Shown piece by piece: positions 1 through 11,643 of a stretch of DNA of 64,000 bases (position 1 is the stretch's first letter; each line of letters begins with the position of its first letter). The position numbers and the translations under genes were made by a program. The stretch covers positions 496,001-560,000 of the forward strand of contig CP103028.1 of assembly GCA_024752435.1 (NCBI GenBank), read 5' to 3'. The notes under the pieces were generated by a model. That model worked only from the letters and a program-made list of their open reading frames with translations, made no database searches and was not told the origin of the DNA. The DNA comes from Allantophomopsis cytisporea. Its lineage: Eukaryota; Ascomycota; Leotiomycetes; Phacidiales; Phacidiaceae.

Positions 1-596
1 GCAGGTAGTGTAATGTAGTATAGTGAGTGGTGTATGTTTATATTTGAGGGTGTGTTATGTTGTGCTTGACCAGAGACAAGGTGAACTAGGTAAGGTTGGA
101 AGGGAAGAGTTATCGGTGGGGTGGACGAGGGAAGTTGGGATTTGGGGGTGGATATGTAGGCATGGATGAGGGGTGAGGGGTGTGTGTGGTGGTGGTGGTG
201 GTGGTGGGAGAAGGTGAAGGGAAGGGAAGGGAGGGGAGGAGTGTGTATGGTAGTGCTGGGGGTGCTTGTGTGTTGTGTTGTATTGTGGAGGTGGTGACAG
301 TGTGGCAGTGGTGGTATTCTTGGTATTTTTGCTGGTAAGATGCTTGTAAAATAGTCAGGTATAGTGCTTGGTATGCTGTTCGTATGGTGCTCGTAGGGGA
401 TCGATAGGGTATTGATAGGGTATTGATAGGGTAGGGTGCGTACTTACACTACTGTGTAGCTGTAGCATATGGTGCATTATACTTGTGCTGTAGAGTGATG
501 ACCTGTATGTAGTGCCTTAGGTGCATCGATGAAGCAAGGCAAGGTGTGTATGTATGGCAATGGGAGGGTGTGCAATGCGTGGTGGCTGTGGTGTGA

Positions 597-620
597 GTGC
601 GGGTGCGGGTGCGGGTGCGA
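597..620. repeat. GTGCGG hexamer repeat
   Basis: About four copies of GTGCGG, the last ones degenerating to GTGCGA and ATGCGA. It lies just upstream of the TAA repeat and is a minisatellite-like tract with no coding support. Confidence 0.8.
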
Positions 621-698
621 ATGCGAGTGGTAAAAAGGCTGTCTTTCTGTTATACATAACGGAGAGTAGAGGCGGGACAATATTCATACAATAATATC

Positions 699-700
<2 letters not shown>

Positions 701-743
<43 letters not shown>
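701..743. repeat. (TAA)n microsatellite
   Basis: About fourteen uninterrupted TAA units. This is the longest trinucleotide repeat in the window and is likely length-polymorphic between strains. Confidence 0.95.
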
Positions 744-1093
744 CAAAGTAATAATGATAGTAACGATAACAAGAATACTACATCAATACTTAGCAGCTTC
801 GTATTCCTACCCCCCAACAGGAAATATTCAATCTCTTCATACAAGATCCTAGGATTCACTGTACATTACTCCTTGGGTATGAATGAATGGATGAATGAAA
901 AGACATTGGGTATGAATAGATCGAGATATTCATCTTCATATCCATCATATCCATCATATCCATCTGCCCGGTCGCTCCATCTCTCCCAGCCCTTTCCAAT
1001 GCTAATGAATATCAATCAATCCATCACAGTAAAGTACAGTATATGTACAATGCAGTACAGTACACCTTCAAACAGAACTTCTCAACTCCCAAA

Positions 1094-1117
1094 TCTCAAT
1101 CTCACTCTCACTCTCAA

Positions 1118-1152
<35 letters not shown>

Positions 1153-1171
1153 ATCTCAATCTCAATCTCAA
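1094..1171. repeat. (CTCTCA / CTCAAT)n hexamer repeat
   Basis: An imperfect hexamer array in which CTCTCA and CTCAAT units alternate in blocks over about 78 bp. It creates artificial open frames on both strands (alternating hydrophobic residues, His-Ser and Glu-Ser strings), which I do not regard as genes. Confidence 0.9.
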
Positions 1172-3328
1172 TCCTCATCCGCAATCCCAGCAATCGGCGT
1201 CTATGCCCACCGCCACCAGTTCCAGTTCCATTTCCCACCAGCGGGTAGTTAGACAGACATCTCATGAAAGGCATAGAAGAGAGATAGAGCGTGCGGAGTA
1301 TCGGGTATGATGAGCCACGAATGGGCACCATGGCGCATTCGTGCCTCCATAATAGTCATTGCTTTTCCGGACCCTGTCTCTGGCCACCGTCGTTTTTCTT
1401 GTTGGGGGCTTGCGGAAGGATGGCGGTGGTGCTGGTGCGCCTGCGGTAATCATCCGACTGTATACGCGTATACCTGACTATCCTACCTGTATCTCATGTA
1501 ATGTACCTAATCTATTCGACCCTAACTCGAATATAAACTCACTTGCTTGTAGTGGTGATGGTGCACCATTCAAGTGGCACAGAAGCAAGCAGTGGGAAAA
1601 GAAAAGTGTAGTGGAAAGTATGGAGGAAGGTGTAAGTAGTGGTGGAAAGTGTACGATTCAGAGAGCCTTCATAGTCGAAAAGGGTATGAATAGTCGGGAC
1701 AGCTTTTCTCTTCAGTCGATGGCTTTTTCTGCTATTGGGAGGGGTTTGGACCTGGATTGCGTTGGAGGAAAGTAGGGTATTGACTGGTCGGTACCAACAA
1801 CGAAAACCCTGTCCTATTCTTATTTTTATTTTATTTTCTTTTCTTTTAATCTTTCTTTTCCCCTTTCCTTTTTAATTTGAAAAGGTGAATTCTGTTGGTG
1901 GAATGGGAGGGGGCCAGGAAAATTTCGGGCTGACTAGGTAGCTGGGTAGATCCCGTAGGGCAGTAGGGCAGTGATAACTCTCTTCCACTTCTCCGTGGGT
2001 ATCGTAAGTGTAGAATTATGAAAGCGAGATAAGGTACGGAGGCATATTATATGGAAATGTGGATTTGTTCCATAACCCAGCAGAAGAGACGAGAATAGAA
2101 GAGGACAGGGTTGGAGAGGAAAGAGGAAAGGCATGCATGATCAGATGGAATATCTATCTATCTGTACCTTATGAAAGTTGTTTGTGGAAGAGCATATATT
2201 ATTCCATCACTATAGACTACACATGAAGACGTGGTATTTGTATAAGCATTGTTAGTGTAACTTATATTATTTATGTTGTTCTGAAGAAGTTAATTTACGG
2301 ATTGTTTTTAGATATTGCTAACCAATAGATTTACATAGGCATATATGTATTTGTTATGTGACGTACGGACAGGACGACTGGGTGAACTGGGCACAAATAC
2401 TGCCAAGGCATCTGGTTCGTAGTAGATGACCACCCCCATACACACCCCCATAAACACGCGCACTTCTACTCAATCCAAGTGATGGGCTGTTTAAGACAAT
2501 GCACTTCTGGTTGTATCTTTGTATGATATGTGGAGTCTTCCCAGGTTCATATGATAACAATGTCAAGTGTCAACGGTGAAAATTGATGCGAATGAAAGTG
2601 CGAGTTGTTGTTATTCTCTACGCTGTAGATTATGGATAGCGTCAACGAAACGGCGACCAGCCAAACCCCAGTCACCACGCAATAATACTCCATAAAAATG
2701 AGTGCACAGTACTCTGTAAGGTACTTACGTCCTCTAATCAGAAACAGATAAACAGGTACCCATAAAGCCCCCAATATAGAGAGACTGGGAGAGAAGAGAA
2801 GAACAGTCCCTCCGTAAGTGTAAATGGTCAGGTACTCCTCCATACGGAGCACCCGGGAACGGTAGTTGGAACTGGGGGGGCCCCTGCTGGGTTGCTTCTG
2901 ATGTGTGTACTACGTACTGATGTTTGTTTGCCCAGGCACCTCCAGGGCTGGGTCCTGTTTGGAAAGATGCTGGGGGAGAGAGCCCAAGAAACCAACCGTG
3001 GAAACAGTGGAGTCAAGTCACTTTTACTCACAGGTGTCGCGAGATGACGGTACGGCGTGGAGTGTCGAGTTTTGTCGTGGCCAAGCATCAAAAACATCGA
3101 AGAAATCTCGGTGGTCGGTGAATGAATTGCTACTAGAATTTTCGGCGTATCTCTTTCCATCGCCGACTATGTCTCGCGGTCTTTGACGCTCTCTCATCTT
3201 TGGGTGGGTCGCACTCTTCTAAAATGTTCTTCATCTCTTTTTGACCACACGTTGTCAACGGTGTTCTATCCATATCAGTACCGTACAATAAATATTTCAT
3301 ACATGTACGTATATGTACATGATAACAT

Positions 3329-3360
3329 TCTCTCTCTCTCTCTCTCTCTCTCACTCTCTC
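3329..3360. repeat. (CT)n microsatellite
   Basis: Dinucleotide CT repeat interrupted once by CA near its 3' end. It is flanked on the left by a TACGTATATGTACAT-like dyad. Confidence 0.9.
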
Positions 3361-3810
3361 TTGGTCTCGTGGTAAGTCTCTTGCTCAGTTGGGGTCGAGT
3401 GAACCTAGTGCACAAACGGCACTCAATGCCCGGAACGGTAAAGACTAAAGAAGGTGCCGAGTATCGTTGAAGGTTGAAAGGTTGAAAGGTTCAAGGGCTG
3501 GCTGTAGGTGAATTTCTTGGTAAGGCAAGGAAAAGGTAATACTTAGCAGGGTGGTCAGGGTAGTGAATTGGACCAGAGCTGATAGAGTTTCGTGGCTCGT
3601 CGCCTTGGAATCCAGTTCGAAAACGTACCTTGCCTGGCCCTGGGCTCTACCTTGACTAGTTTCCTGCACAGTGAGCCCTCCTCATGCATAGATAGATTCG
3701 GGCCCCAAATGCCAATGTCTCTATTACGCAGTACGCACCCAAACGACAAGCAGCAAAGTACAACGATTGCATCCCTGTCCGGTTCACGCACGAATGCAAG
3801 AACAGCATAG

Positions 3811-3961
3811 AAAAAGAGGAGGGGGAGGGGGAGTGGAGAGGGGGGAGGGGGGAGAGGGGGGAGAGGGGAGAGGGGCGAGAGGGAGGAGGAGGGGAGATGG
3901 AGATGGAGAGAGAGAGAGAGAGAAGTAGAGAGAGTAGAGAGAGAGAAAGAGAGATGGGGGG
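3811..3961. repeat. purine-only tract, G4A-rich then (GA)n
   Basis: About 150 bp that are almost purely A and G on this strand. It begins with GGGGAG-type units and passes into GA dinucleotide repeats. Homopurine mirror tracts like this can adopt triplex (H-DNA), and the G runs could allow quadruplexes. That is structural inference only. Confidence 0.85.
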
Positions 3962-4643
3962 GCGTGTACAGAAGCAGTCTTGCCGTTGCTGCTGTATGTA
4001 CTTCGACGGGCCGGGGGGGAGGCGGGGAAGAATAACCAAACGAAGAGCAACAAAGAAGTAAAAAGACATATGTAGCTACTTACTATTTACTGGGCACTCT
4101 CCTCCACTGGCGGGGTTGATACTGGATCGACTACTATTTTGACGCCCTTCTGTTCCATGAGTGCCGGTCCCAGACAATAGATGACGGGGACGACGGGGAT
4201 TACCTGGGCTAGATGAGAAAGATGGCGTCCCATCCTTCCGCGCTTCTCGATTTTGACACTTGCGAATTCCAGGCATGAGGGTCCTTTGGAGGCTTGGAGC
4301 TTGGGAGAGTGAAAAATGCACAGGGCATGTTCAAATGTATGTACAAACCGGTATGTTGCAGATTACCTTAGGAAAGTCAGATTTTCAAGATGCTCACATG
4401 GCTACTCTAGAGCTATCAGTACATCTGTTTGTATGCTGTACGCAGTAGGATATGTATGTATGTACATACTACATACTACATACTACATACACATACATGA
4501 TGTATGTATGTGAATATCTGCAGGAAATTGGAAATACTAAGGATGAATGATTGATGATTGATTGAAAAAGGACGCGAGGGGTACTCGAGTAGTATAGTCA
4601 GTCGTTGGATGTGCTCAGCAGTCATCATCCACATGCACGCACG

Positions 4644-4690
4644 TATTCATTCATTCATTCATTCATTCATTCATTCATCCATCCATTCAT
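4644..4690. repeat. (TTCA)n microsatellite
   Basis: About nine TTCA units followed by two TCCA units and a final TTCA. Confidence 0.95.
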
Positions 4691-4755
4691 TGACACGCCC
4701 ATACATTTCCTCACACCCCACAAGCATAGGTAGCAACACCCTTCATAATCATCGT

Positions 4756-4790
4756 ACTCATGCGCATACTCATACTCATACTCATACTCA
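4756..4790. repeat. (CATACT)n hexamer repeat
   Basis: Four to five copies of CATACT with a degenerate first unit, about 70 bp after the TTCA repeat. Confidence 0.85.
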
Positions 4791-5343
4791 TCCCATTCTT
4801 ACAGTAAACAACAAAGCACACCCGCTCGCGCACAGGACTTGTTATTATTACTGTTACAAGAAAGGTACAGCAGTGAGCCGTGTGCGAAATAGTTCAGGGC
4901 TGTGCTTTTTCTCGACCTTGGGAAGTTGGATGATGAATGCATGGGGCACACCACACATAGGAGCAAGCCGTATGTGGATGTTATTGGCATGAGATGAAAG
5001 GGTGGGCCAGTCACCTACCTGTCAGTGCCTCCAGTGAGACCGGAGTCCTTAGGTCGTGGATTGTGGACGGTGGGTACAGTAGTTAGGTAGTCAGTTAGGT
5101 AGTTGGTTGGTTGGTTGGTCAGTTAGGAGTTGAGCATTGTGGACTGTGGATTGCGGACATTTCAGATGCGTGCACTGTACTGTGTAGTGTAGTGTAGTGT
5201 AGTGTACATAGTTTGATGGCGGAAAATGGCGGAGAGAGCTTTAGGCCCGACGAAGGGATATCACTGGAAAAGATTGAACATGGATGATTTGCGGGTTAGG
5301 AAGTATGTATTTCGCACAGTGTGGATCTTCGGACTTAGGTGAG

Positions 5344-5402
5344 TAAGGTAAGGCCAAGGCCAAGGCCAAGGCCAAGGCAAGGCAAGGCAAGGCAAGGCAA
5401 GG
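5344..5402. repeat. (AAGGCC)n to (AAGGC)n compound repeat
   Basis: Four AAGGCC units switch to five AAGGC units, so the period changes from six to five within one tract. This is typical of slippage-driven growth. Confidence 0.9.
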
Positions 5403-6100
5403 TAGGAGGAGCCTGTGGATCTCTTTTGAACGTCGACATCTGCTATTTGAGCACTTTTAACGTCGGATGTAGAGATCATGGAGACCGTACCTTAGACCAT
5501 AGACCATGGACCATGGACCATCGAATTCATCTCCATATGATTGAGGGAGGAGAGAAAGGGCACTTTCGTTTCTCTAATTCATCCTATCATAGTATAGTAA
5601 GGACCTTGGCATCTTCAATTCCAGGTTGGCGGTGAATCTATCCCGGAGTGATGGTAGTGGTGGTGCTACTACTACTTCCGCAGTAGGAATTAGGTGATTG
5701 TGATGTTGGTGGTGTTATTTGATCATGAAGATACATTCGTGGGCTTGGCAGTGCCGCCGTTATTGTCTGGATCTACTGCCTTCCCGGCTGTTCACGTTTT
5801 GCTTGGTGACTTGCTTGCCTGGTTGCTTGCTTGGTTGCTTCGGGATCTCCCTGGGATGCCTAGTAAGAAAACGTATCTGATGAACATTGTATATCATGTT
5901 GAATGAACACATATCTTCATACTATTCCCATGTCGACCTGAGGAAAGATATGAGATAGCGTGGGCGTATGAGAGGCGCTTGGGAGCGGCGACTACCTTAC
6001 CGTACTATCCTCCTACGTACTACCGTACTGTAGCATTTCATTGGGAATACTCCAGTACGGCTGCTTGGGTATCTAGCGCCATTGAAACCTGACGTTTCTC

Positions 6101-6103
<3 letters not shown>

Positions 6104-6160
<57 letters not shown>
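6104..6160. repeat. (TC)n microsatellite
   Basis: A pure dinucleotide run of about 57 bp, the longest perfect simple repeat in the window. Confidence 0.97.
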
Positions 6161-6164
<4 letters not shown>

Positions 6165-6354
6165 CGCTGTGTGGTATGTGCTCCTCGTCGTAACTTGATT
6201 TCTCACCTCTCTTGGTGTATCCATCCATCCATACAACAACATGGTGATGGATAGATGAATACGAACCCTCTATCTGCCTTAAGGCATGAATGAGATGAAG
6301 ACAGCTGCTTACCAGACAAGACAATGTTGCCTCACTTCTCACCGTCTACGCTTG

Positions 6355-6402
6355 TCCCTGTCCCAGTCCCAGTCGCAGTCACAGTCCCAGTCACAGTCCC
6401 AA
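6355..6402. repeat. (CAGTCC)n imperfect hexamer repeat
   Basis: About seven hexamer units alternating CAGTCC, CAGTCG and CAGTCA. On the plus strand it reads as Ser-Gln repeats in a short open frame that has no other protein-like features. Confidence 0.85.
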
Positions 6403-6965
6403 TTTGAATCTGTAAATCTTGCCTCTTCCAAGGTCAGCCAGATATCGAAGCAATGTCTTCTTCCTAATGCTTCAAGCCCGTCACCACTCACATACTGTAT
6501 CATTCAAGTTCACAGTATCGGGCTTGTATTTCAGACGCCGCTAAATTCCTGCATGGCACTCTAACTTGCTCATATTCTACACTATGGCAAATCATCATTT
6601 CACCATATCCACCAACAAATCGGGCATTTTTGGAAGCTTTTTTGTCTTGGTGTTTGCGAGGTTGATTTCCGAATAGGAAAAAGGGTACGGGGTGCATTTT
6701 CAATTTGCCTTTTCTTTTCCGTCCCCGGTCTCCCTCGTCCATTTGGGCGATTTTTAGATTTCTTTGGGCTCAGCCTTTTTCCAACGACTGAGCGGGGGGC
6801 CAGATAATCTCTACTCTGTACTGCCTGCCTACATGCCTGTTGATTTTCTCATTGGTGAGATAAGTGAAGCCTTGTGAAGCCCTATGAAACCCTGCTCTGG
6901 CGTACTGTTTCCCGTATGAACCCCTCATCCATCGTACCCTGACATGGTCGAGGAACACATAATAA

Positions 6966-7056
6966 TACGTACGAACGAGAGAGTACAATGATACGTACGG
7001 ATGAATACAAAGATTACAGAGATACGTACGAACAAAAGAGTACGAACCTACGTACA
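6966..7056. repeat. four-copy tandem array with TACGTACG core
   Basis: The palindromic core TACGTACG starts at 6966, 6992 and 7023, and a fourth copy ending TACGTACA starts at 7049. The spacing is 26, 31 and 26 nt. Parts of the spacers are shared (a GAG/AAGAGAGTAC element follows most cores), so these are diverged tandem units, not chance palindromes. No protein explains them. They could be a protein-binding array or a decayed minisatellite. Confidence 0.7.
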
Positions 7057-7270
7057 AATGAGGGAGTATCAAAATTCGCAGTTCATAACTGTTAAGCATA
7101 GCTTGTCTGGTCTTTCAAATACGTATATACATTACTTGCGATGAATCTTCACGGGACAAGGGACATGGACATGGACATGGGAGTGTCGCCAACGAATAAT
7201 GATTGTACAACTCTGCCTATCTTGCTCAACTTTTAGAAGACGCAGATCTCAGGCTAGACGCCTCGAATTC

Positions 7271-9980
7271 AACATGGTAAGTACATTCAAGGGTATATAG
7301 ATTGCTCATCATACATCTGCATACTGCAAATACTACTCACGAGATATACAAATACGTGGTTTCTTTACGCGTAGATCATTATTGACTACCTTACTCGTTT
7401 AACCACTCAATCACTCAGGCATAAATGTAAACCTAACAAAACGTATTCAGGTAGTACATAAAACGACATACTACAAGTAGTATCCGTATCGGTTTGTGCA
7501 ACTTTATGCTGCATGGATCAGTGATGCATGGTAGGGGACCCCGTCAGCCAACGCCCAGTGTTTCTAAGAGATTCGAATATGGAGGGCGAGGTCAGTCGTC
7601 TAATATCCACACTCTCCACGCTGAACACACCCACGACCTTGTACCCCTCGTCGTCCCCAAGAAACGCCTTGAACTTTATGTCGCTATCCGTGAGAAACAA
7701 GCAACAGCTGCATCCGAACACTCGAAATGCACGATCCCCTGACCTATCCCGGGATGTCCGTTCCTGAAAACCCGGAGTGCATTGTCAAGCCTGCTACCTC
7801 ATTGACTTCCTACAAGAAAAAACGGCTTAATATGCTTTGCAAATCGGTGATTCGAAGAGTGGCCGTCATGTGTTCATATGGTGACCATGCAAGGCTCGAC
7901 GGTAGACATATGTCATTCACCGCCCTACTCTCTTCTGCCAGGGCAGAATGCTCGCCAGGCACATGGGGTTTCACTATCATATCTCCCCATATATGAGGAA
8001 TTTCTTACGTACGTAATATCTCGACTCCATAGCTTCACTTTAGTTTCCCTTCCTCAATTTCACCATGTGTATGAATGTTGAACACGTCGATGCACAGGCT
8101 CACCGTATCCACACCCCCATACCCCGTATACTATGCTGAAATAACAATAGCATGGGCTCACGCTTTGCCATCGTTCAAGCTGAAAGTGGAGCAGGCATCT
8201 GAGATGGAGGGAAGTGAATGGGAGCGACAAAATTTCCACTATGACTCGGATCTAGGATCTTGCGCAAAGAACGAGCCTTCCATTAGAGCTGCTACCAATG
8301 TGCTCACTCTCCTAAAGGTTGGACGGGCCGACGTCCGCGGGTGTAGTTTGCACTGTATTTTGGACGGCGCTGAGGACAGGCCACTTTCGTGTCTGATCTT
8401 ATCTCATACCGAGAGCGCATACTAAGACTCATTGACGTTGCCGATGATGTGTACTAGTTCATCACAGCCCAGGGATATCTGGATCGAATCTCGGGCTCAT
8501 CTACGACCAAGCTGGGACATCGATACCCCAGCTTCATCATCGTCGCCCGTTGTTGATCGACATGTACATACTGTGTGCTTCGAGGCGCAAGATAGCGAGA
8601 GTATCACTACCTGGCAAGGGGCTGACAGGGGGCTTGCACTCGGAAGGGGTCTCAGGCTGTTCATGTGTATGTTGCCGACATGCTCATTAAAGCATTGCAT
8701 CATAGATCATTGGGGCTAAGGACTGAGATGGCTACGATGATATGGCAATTGGATGGGGATTCTCCACGCAAGGCTCGCTATCTTTGTCAAGAGGCACAGC
8801 AGTCCTAGTGCTGCGAATCTGCAAAAGCTTTTCTCGGGGCACATTTGAAGCTGTGATCGACACGCCATAAGCCATGGCATGTGGAAGATTAGGTGCATCA
8901 CAACCTTTAGAGGTTGAGGTTGTTGTCTCAGGCCATGGAATAGGTTGACAGTTCCATGGCGCCATGGCGAGATCTCAAGCACTGTCAAGATCTCGTGACA
9001 TCTGTCTCTTGTTACAGTTGTGCCAATGTATGTACCTGTGCAATTGTGGATTTTCAGATATCAGCCATGGCTCAAGTGAGCCAGTAAGTCTTGAGACCAA
9101 GCCGCCAGGTCCGTAGGCGTATAGACAGGCTGCCGGATGATCGGGGCGGCTGTGTTCACACGAAAGCAGATCCGGGTGTCAAGTTTCTAAGATAGTGGCA
9201 GTTCAAGAGCATTGATGCGATGATCCGGCCAAGTGAATGACTGACTAGCATCAAGGGAGCTCGGTAAGTTGAATCCGTACGAGATTAGGGCATCAAATGT
9301 CAATCCGAAATGCAAACTAAGCAATATAGTGCTCAAAATGAGCATCTTGCTTTACAAGGAGGCCATGTGTTGACCAAGCAAATTTAGGTGATGGTTGGAA
9401 AGGTTCATGGCTGCTTCCGACTCAAGTGTTTGTGGTGGTATTATTTGACGACCAAGAAGGACGTCTGAGCGCCTTTTCTTGAAATTGGCTTTCGGGGTCT
9501 TCTGGGGTTGACCCACGCTCTGGTCAGTGCTCTATTTTCTGACGTGGTTATCCGTGGAGCTACGTTACCACTATGCTGCACTACTGAGTACGCTTTCTGA
9601 CTATCATCTCTGGTGCAAGGCTATCCGAGCGCTGATATGCGCGTGAAGTTACAAACGAGTTCCCGTTTGACGCGCGAATAAGCACAATCCTATTCATATC
9701 CCATCAATATATCATTGAATGTTGTACTACTATTTTCTCAAGCTGGTATTCCATGAACGTCCGACCCTCATCAAACAAACATTGAATATTTGGTCTGCTA
9801 GAACTCCTGTTATATACACATGTTGCAATTCAGAAGATCTCCATATTAAACCCATGACCTCCAATACGTAGAAGAGAAATAAATGTATTCCTTTGTGGTT
9901 GTGCCAATATTGTATCTGCATCACAAGTGGCTTTCACTAGGGCGCCCGCTCATGAGAAGCCACAGCAGTAAAGTATTTAT
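7271..9980. other. unassigned stretch with broken coding-like patches
   Basis: This part is less repetitive and slightly more GC-rich than its surroundings. Several minus-strand frames (about 8732-8965, 8440-8700 and 7518-7721) have balanced amino-acid composition but are short, in different frames and interrupted by stops, and I could not join them with credible splice sites. It may be a decayed gene. At 7274 an ATG is followed directly by a strong donor (GTAAGT), with no following open exon I can identify. I recognise no family. Confidence 0.3.
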
Positions 9981-9982
9981 GG

Positions 9983-10312
9983 TTTATAAGACCTTGGCAT
10001 TCGTATTTCGTATCTCTTATTCCGCATAGCACTACTGCCTCGAACATTACAATGGTATGTCGAGATTAGACACCATAAACATGTAGGCATCTATGATTTT
10101 GCATCAGACACGTCGCTCACAGAATATCGGTCTTGCCCCGCCGCCCAAGCGCCACAATCTACCGCCATCGGCAGTGAGCTGCAACTTCAACTGCTACTAA
10201 CCATATTTGACAATCCCTTATTATTGCAGGTTCGTTGTCACAGGTCCCTGGCAGCCTCTCATGCTTGTCATTGCTCTCGTGTCTCTGTTCGCTTCACATC
10301 CAAGACAGCGTA
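9983..10312 (+). other. possible transcription unit with start-codon intron
   Basis: The parts of a small fungal gene occur in the right order: TTTATAAG at 9983-9990, a pyrimidine-rich leader, an ATG at 10052-10054 followed directly by the donor GTATGT, a perfect TACTAAC branch point at 10195-10201, and the acceptor TTGCAG ending at 10229. The inferred intron is 175 nt. After splicing the frame runs only 28 codons and stops at about 10312, and the peptide matches nothing I know. It may be a decayed gene, a non-coding spliced RNA, or coincidence. Confidence 0.25.
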
Positions 10313-11589
10313 AAGGCACGTGCTTGTATAAGTTTGATAAAACCGCTGATCCAACACCTCCGAAGCAAATGGTGCTGATTGACGGGCACCGTGCGATGCC
10401 TGAACGGTGCGCTCACTGTGACGGTCCGGTCGGCTGTCTTCAATGGGTACTCCGTGCTGTGAGGATCCTTGGCTTGCGGAGTTGGAACAATAGTAGCGGG
10501 TAAGATTAGTACAAGTCATATTACTATGTAGAGGAAGCCCCCAATGGAGCGCTACTCATGCCTAATTATGGATAGTATTGGAGATCGACACAACGGTTCA
10601 AGTTCACGCAATATAGTACTTAGGGGAGTTTCGTCCCTCCGCCGCGCGCAAACAAAAAGGATTAGTATCAATTTGGAATAGAATAGCATGATACTGTTCC
10701 CGATGGCCCGAAAGTCGTGAGTTGAATGCTGTATTTCATGCATGCACATGATTAATCGCTTGCTTCTTTGCGTAAAGGGGTTGACCTTACTCCTTAATTG
10801 CCAATACGTACGTACAGGTATGCACTTCCTAGGAGATACGAGCCCTGAGGTTGAATTAATGCCGAAACACATACACGAAGTGGACCATCTACGGAGTATC
10901 CGTCATCTTCTCTGCTTTTGGATGAGACTGAGAGAATGGCATCCTGGAATTCGGTGCGTCAGATCATCCGGTACTCAGTATCAATGCCGGATCTATGTAT
11001 GGGTTGATGCGTATGGATGTCATACAGTATGGGTATGGAGTCAAGGAGAGTACTCTTACGGGACTAGTCCATAGCCGCAAGATGGGCTCTGGACATGGCA
11101 GCATGGATAACAGATGATGGGTCTCTGCGAGTTTCAGCAGATATGCTCCACATGAGATTCCATCCATGTAGGAACTCTGTCGATCGGGCCGCTGATTCTT
11201 CCACCGATACCTGCTCCTCCGCCGAATCCTTTCTGGCTTGCTCTACGGAGTACTCCATACGATATACGCTCCCCACTGTCTCTCTCTTCTTCACCTACCT
11301 CCTTTGGGCGAGTCAAAGTATGTAGCCTATGTCCTCCACTCCTACACATTCATTCTACGGAAGGATGTAGAACCGCCCGCAATAACAATAGAGTATGGAA
11401 CTCTGTATGGAGTTGTACGACACAATGAGTACCGAGATTGCGGACAAGAAAGAGTTTAGCAAAGGCCCTCGATCTGCAACTTGTCAGACCGTTGGAGAAC
11501 AGGTCACATTGATCATGGGTAAATGGCTGGCCGCCTCCATGAAGCTTGTGGGTATTCGTCGGAGTCGGGATGCCCTGCCACTTTTACAT

Positions 11590-11643
11590 ATGTATGTATT
11601 ATGTATGTATGTATGTATGTATGTATGTATGTATGTATGTACA
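11590..11643. repeat. (TATG)n microsatellite
   Basis: About twelve TATG/GTAT units, interrupted once near the start and ending in a TACATAC inversion. Confidence 0.95.

Larger units (their letters stand above)
1..7270. other. gene-free, microsatellite-rich stretch
   Basis: No open frame here looks like a conserved protein. The longer frames are made by simple repeats, such as His/Ser/Gln strings from CT, CTCTCA and TTCA tracts. The DNA alternates between purine- or pyrimidine-skewed tracts, short tandem arrays (listed separately) and ordinary AT-rich sequence. No transposase, reverse transcriptase, tRNA or rRNA was seen. It could be a long upstream regulatory region of a gene beyond the left edge, a non-coding transcript, or simply a gene desert. 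The sequence does not decide between these. Confidence 0.6.

Noticed and set aside
873..1310. 145-codon frame rich in Leu, Asn, Thr and Ser
   Set aside because: It is generated by the CTCTCA/CTCAAT hexamer repeat and overlapping frames on both strands have the same property.
3656..4069. 137-codon minus-strand Ser/Pro/Leu frame
   Set aside because: Product of the purine-only tract, with no complexity and no domain.
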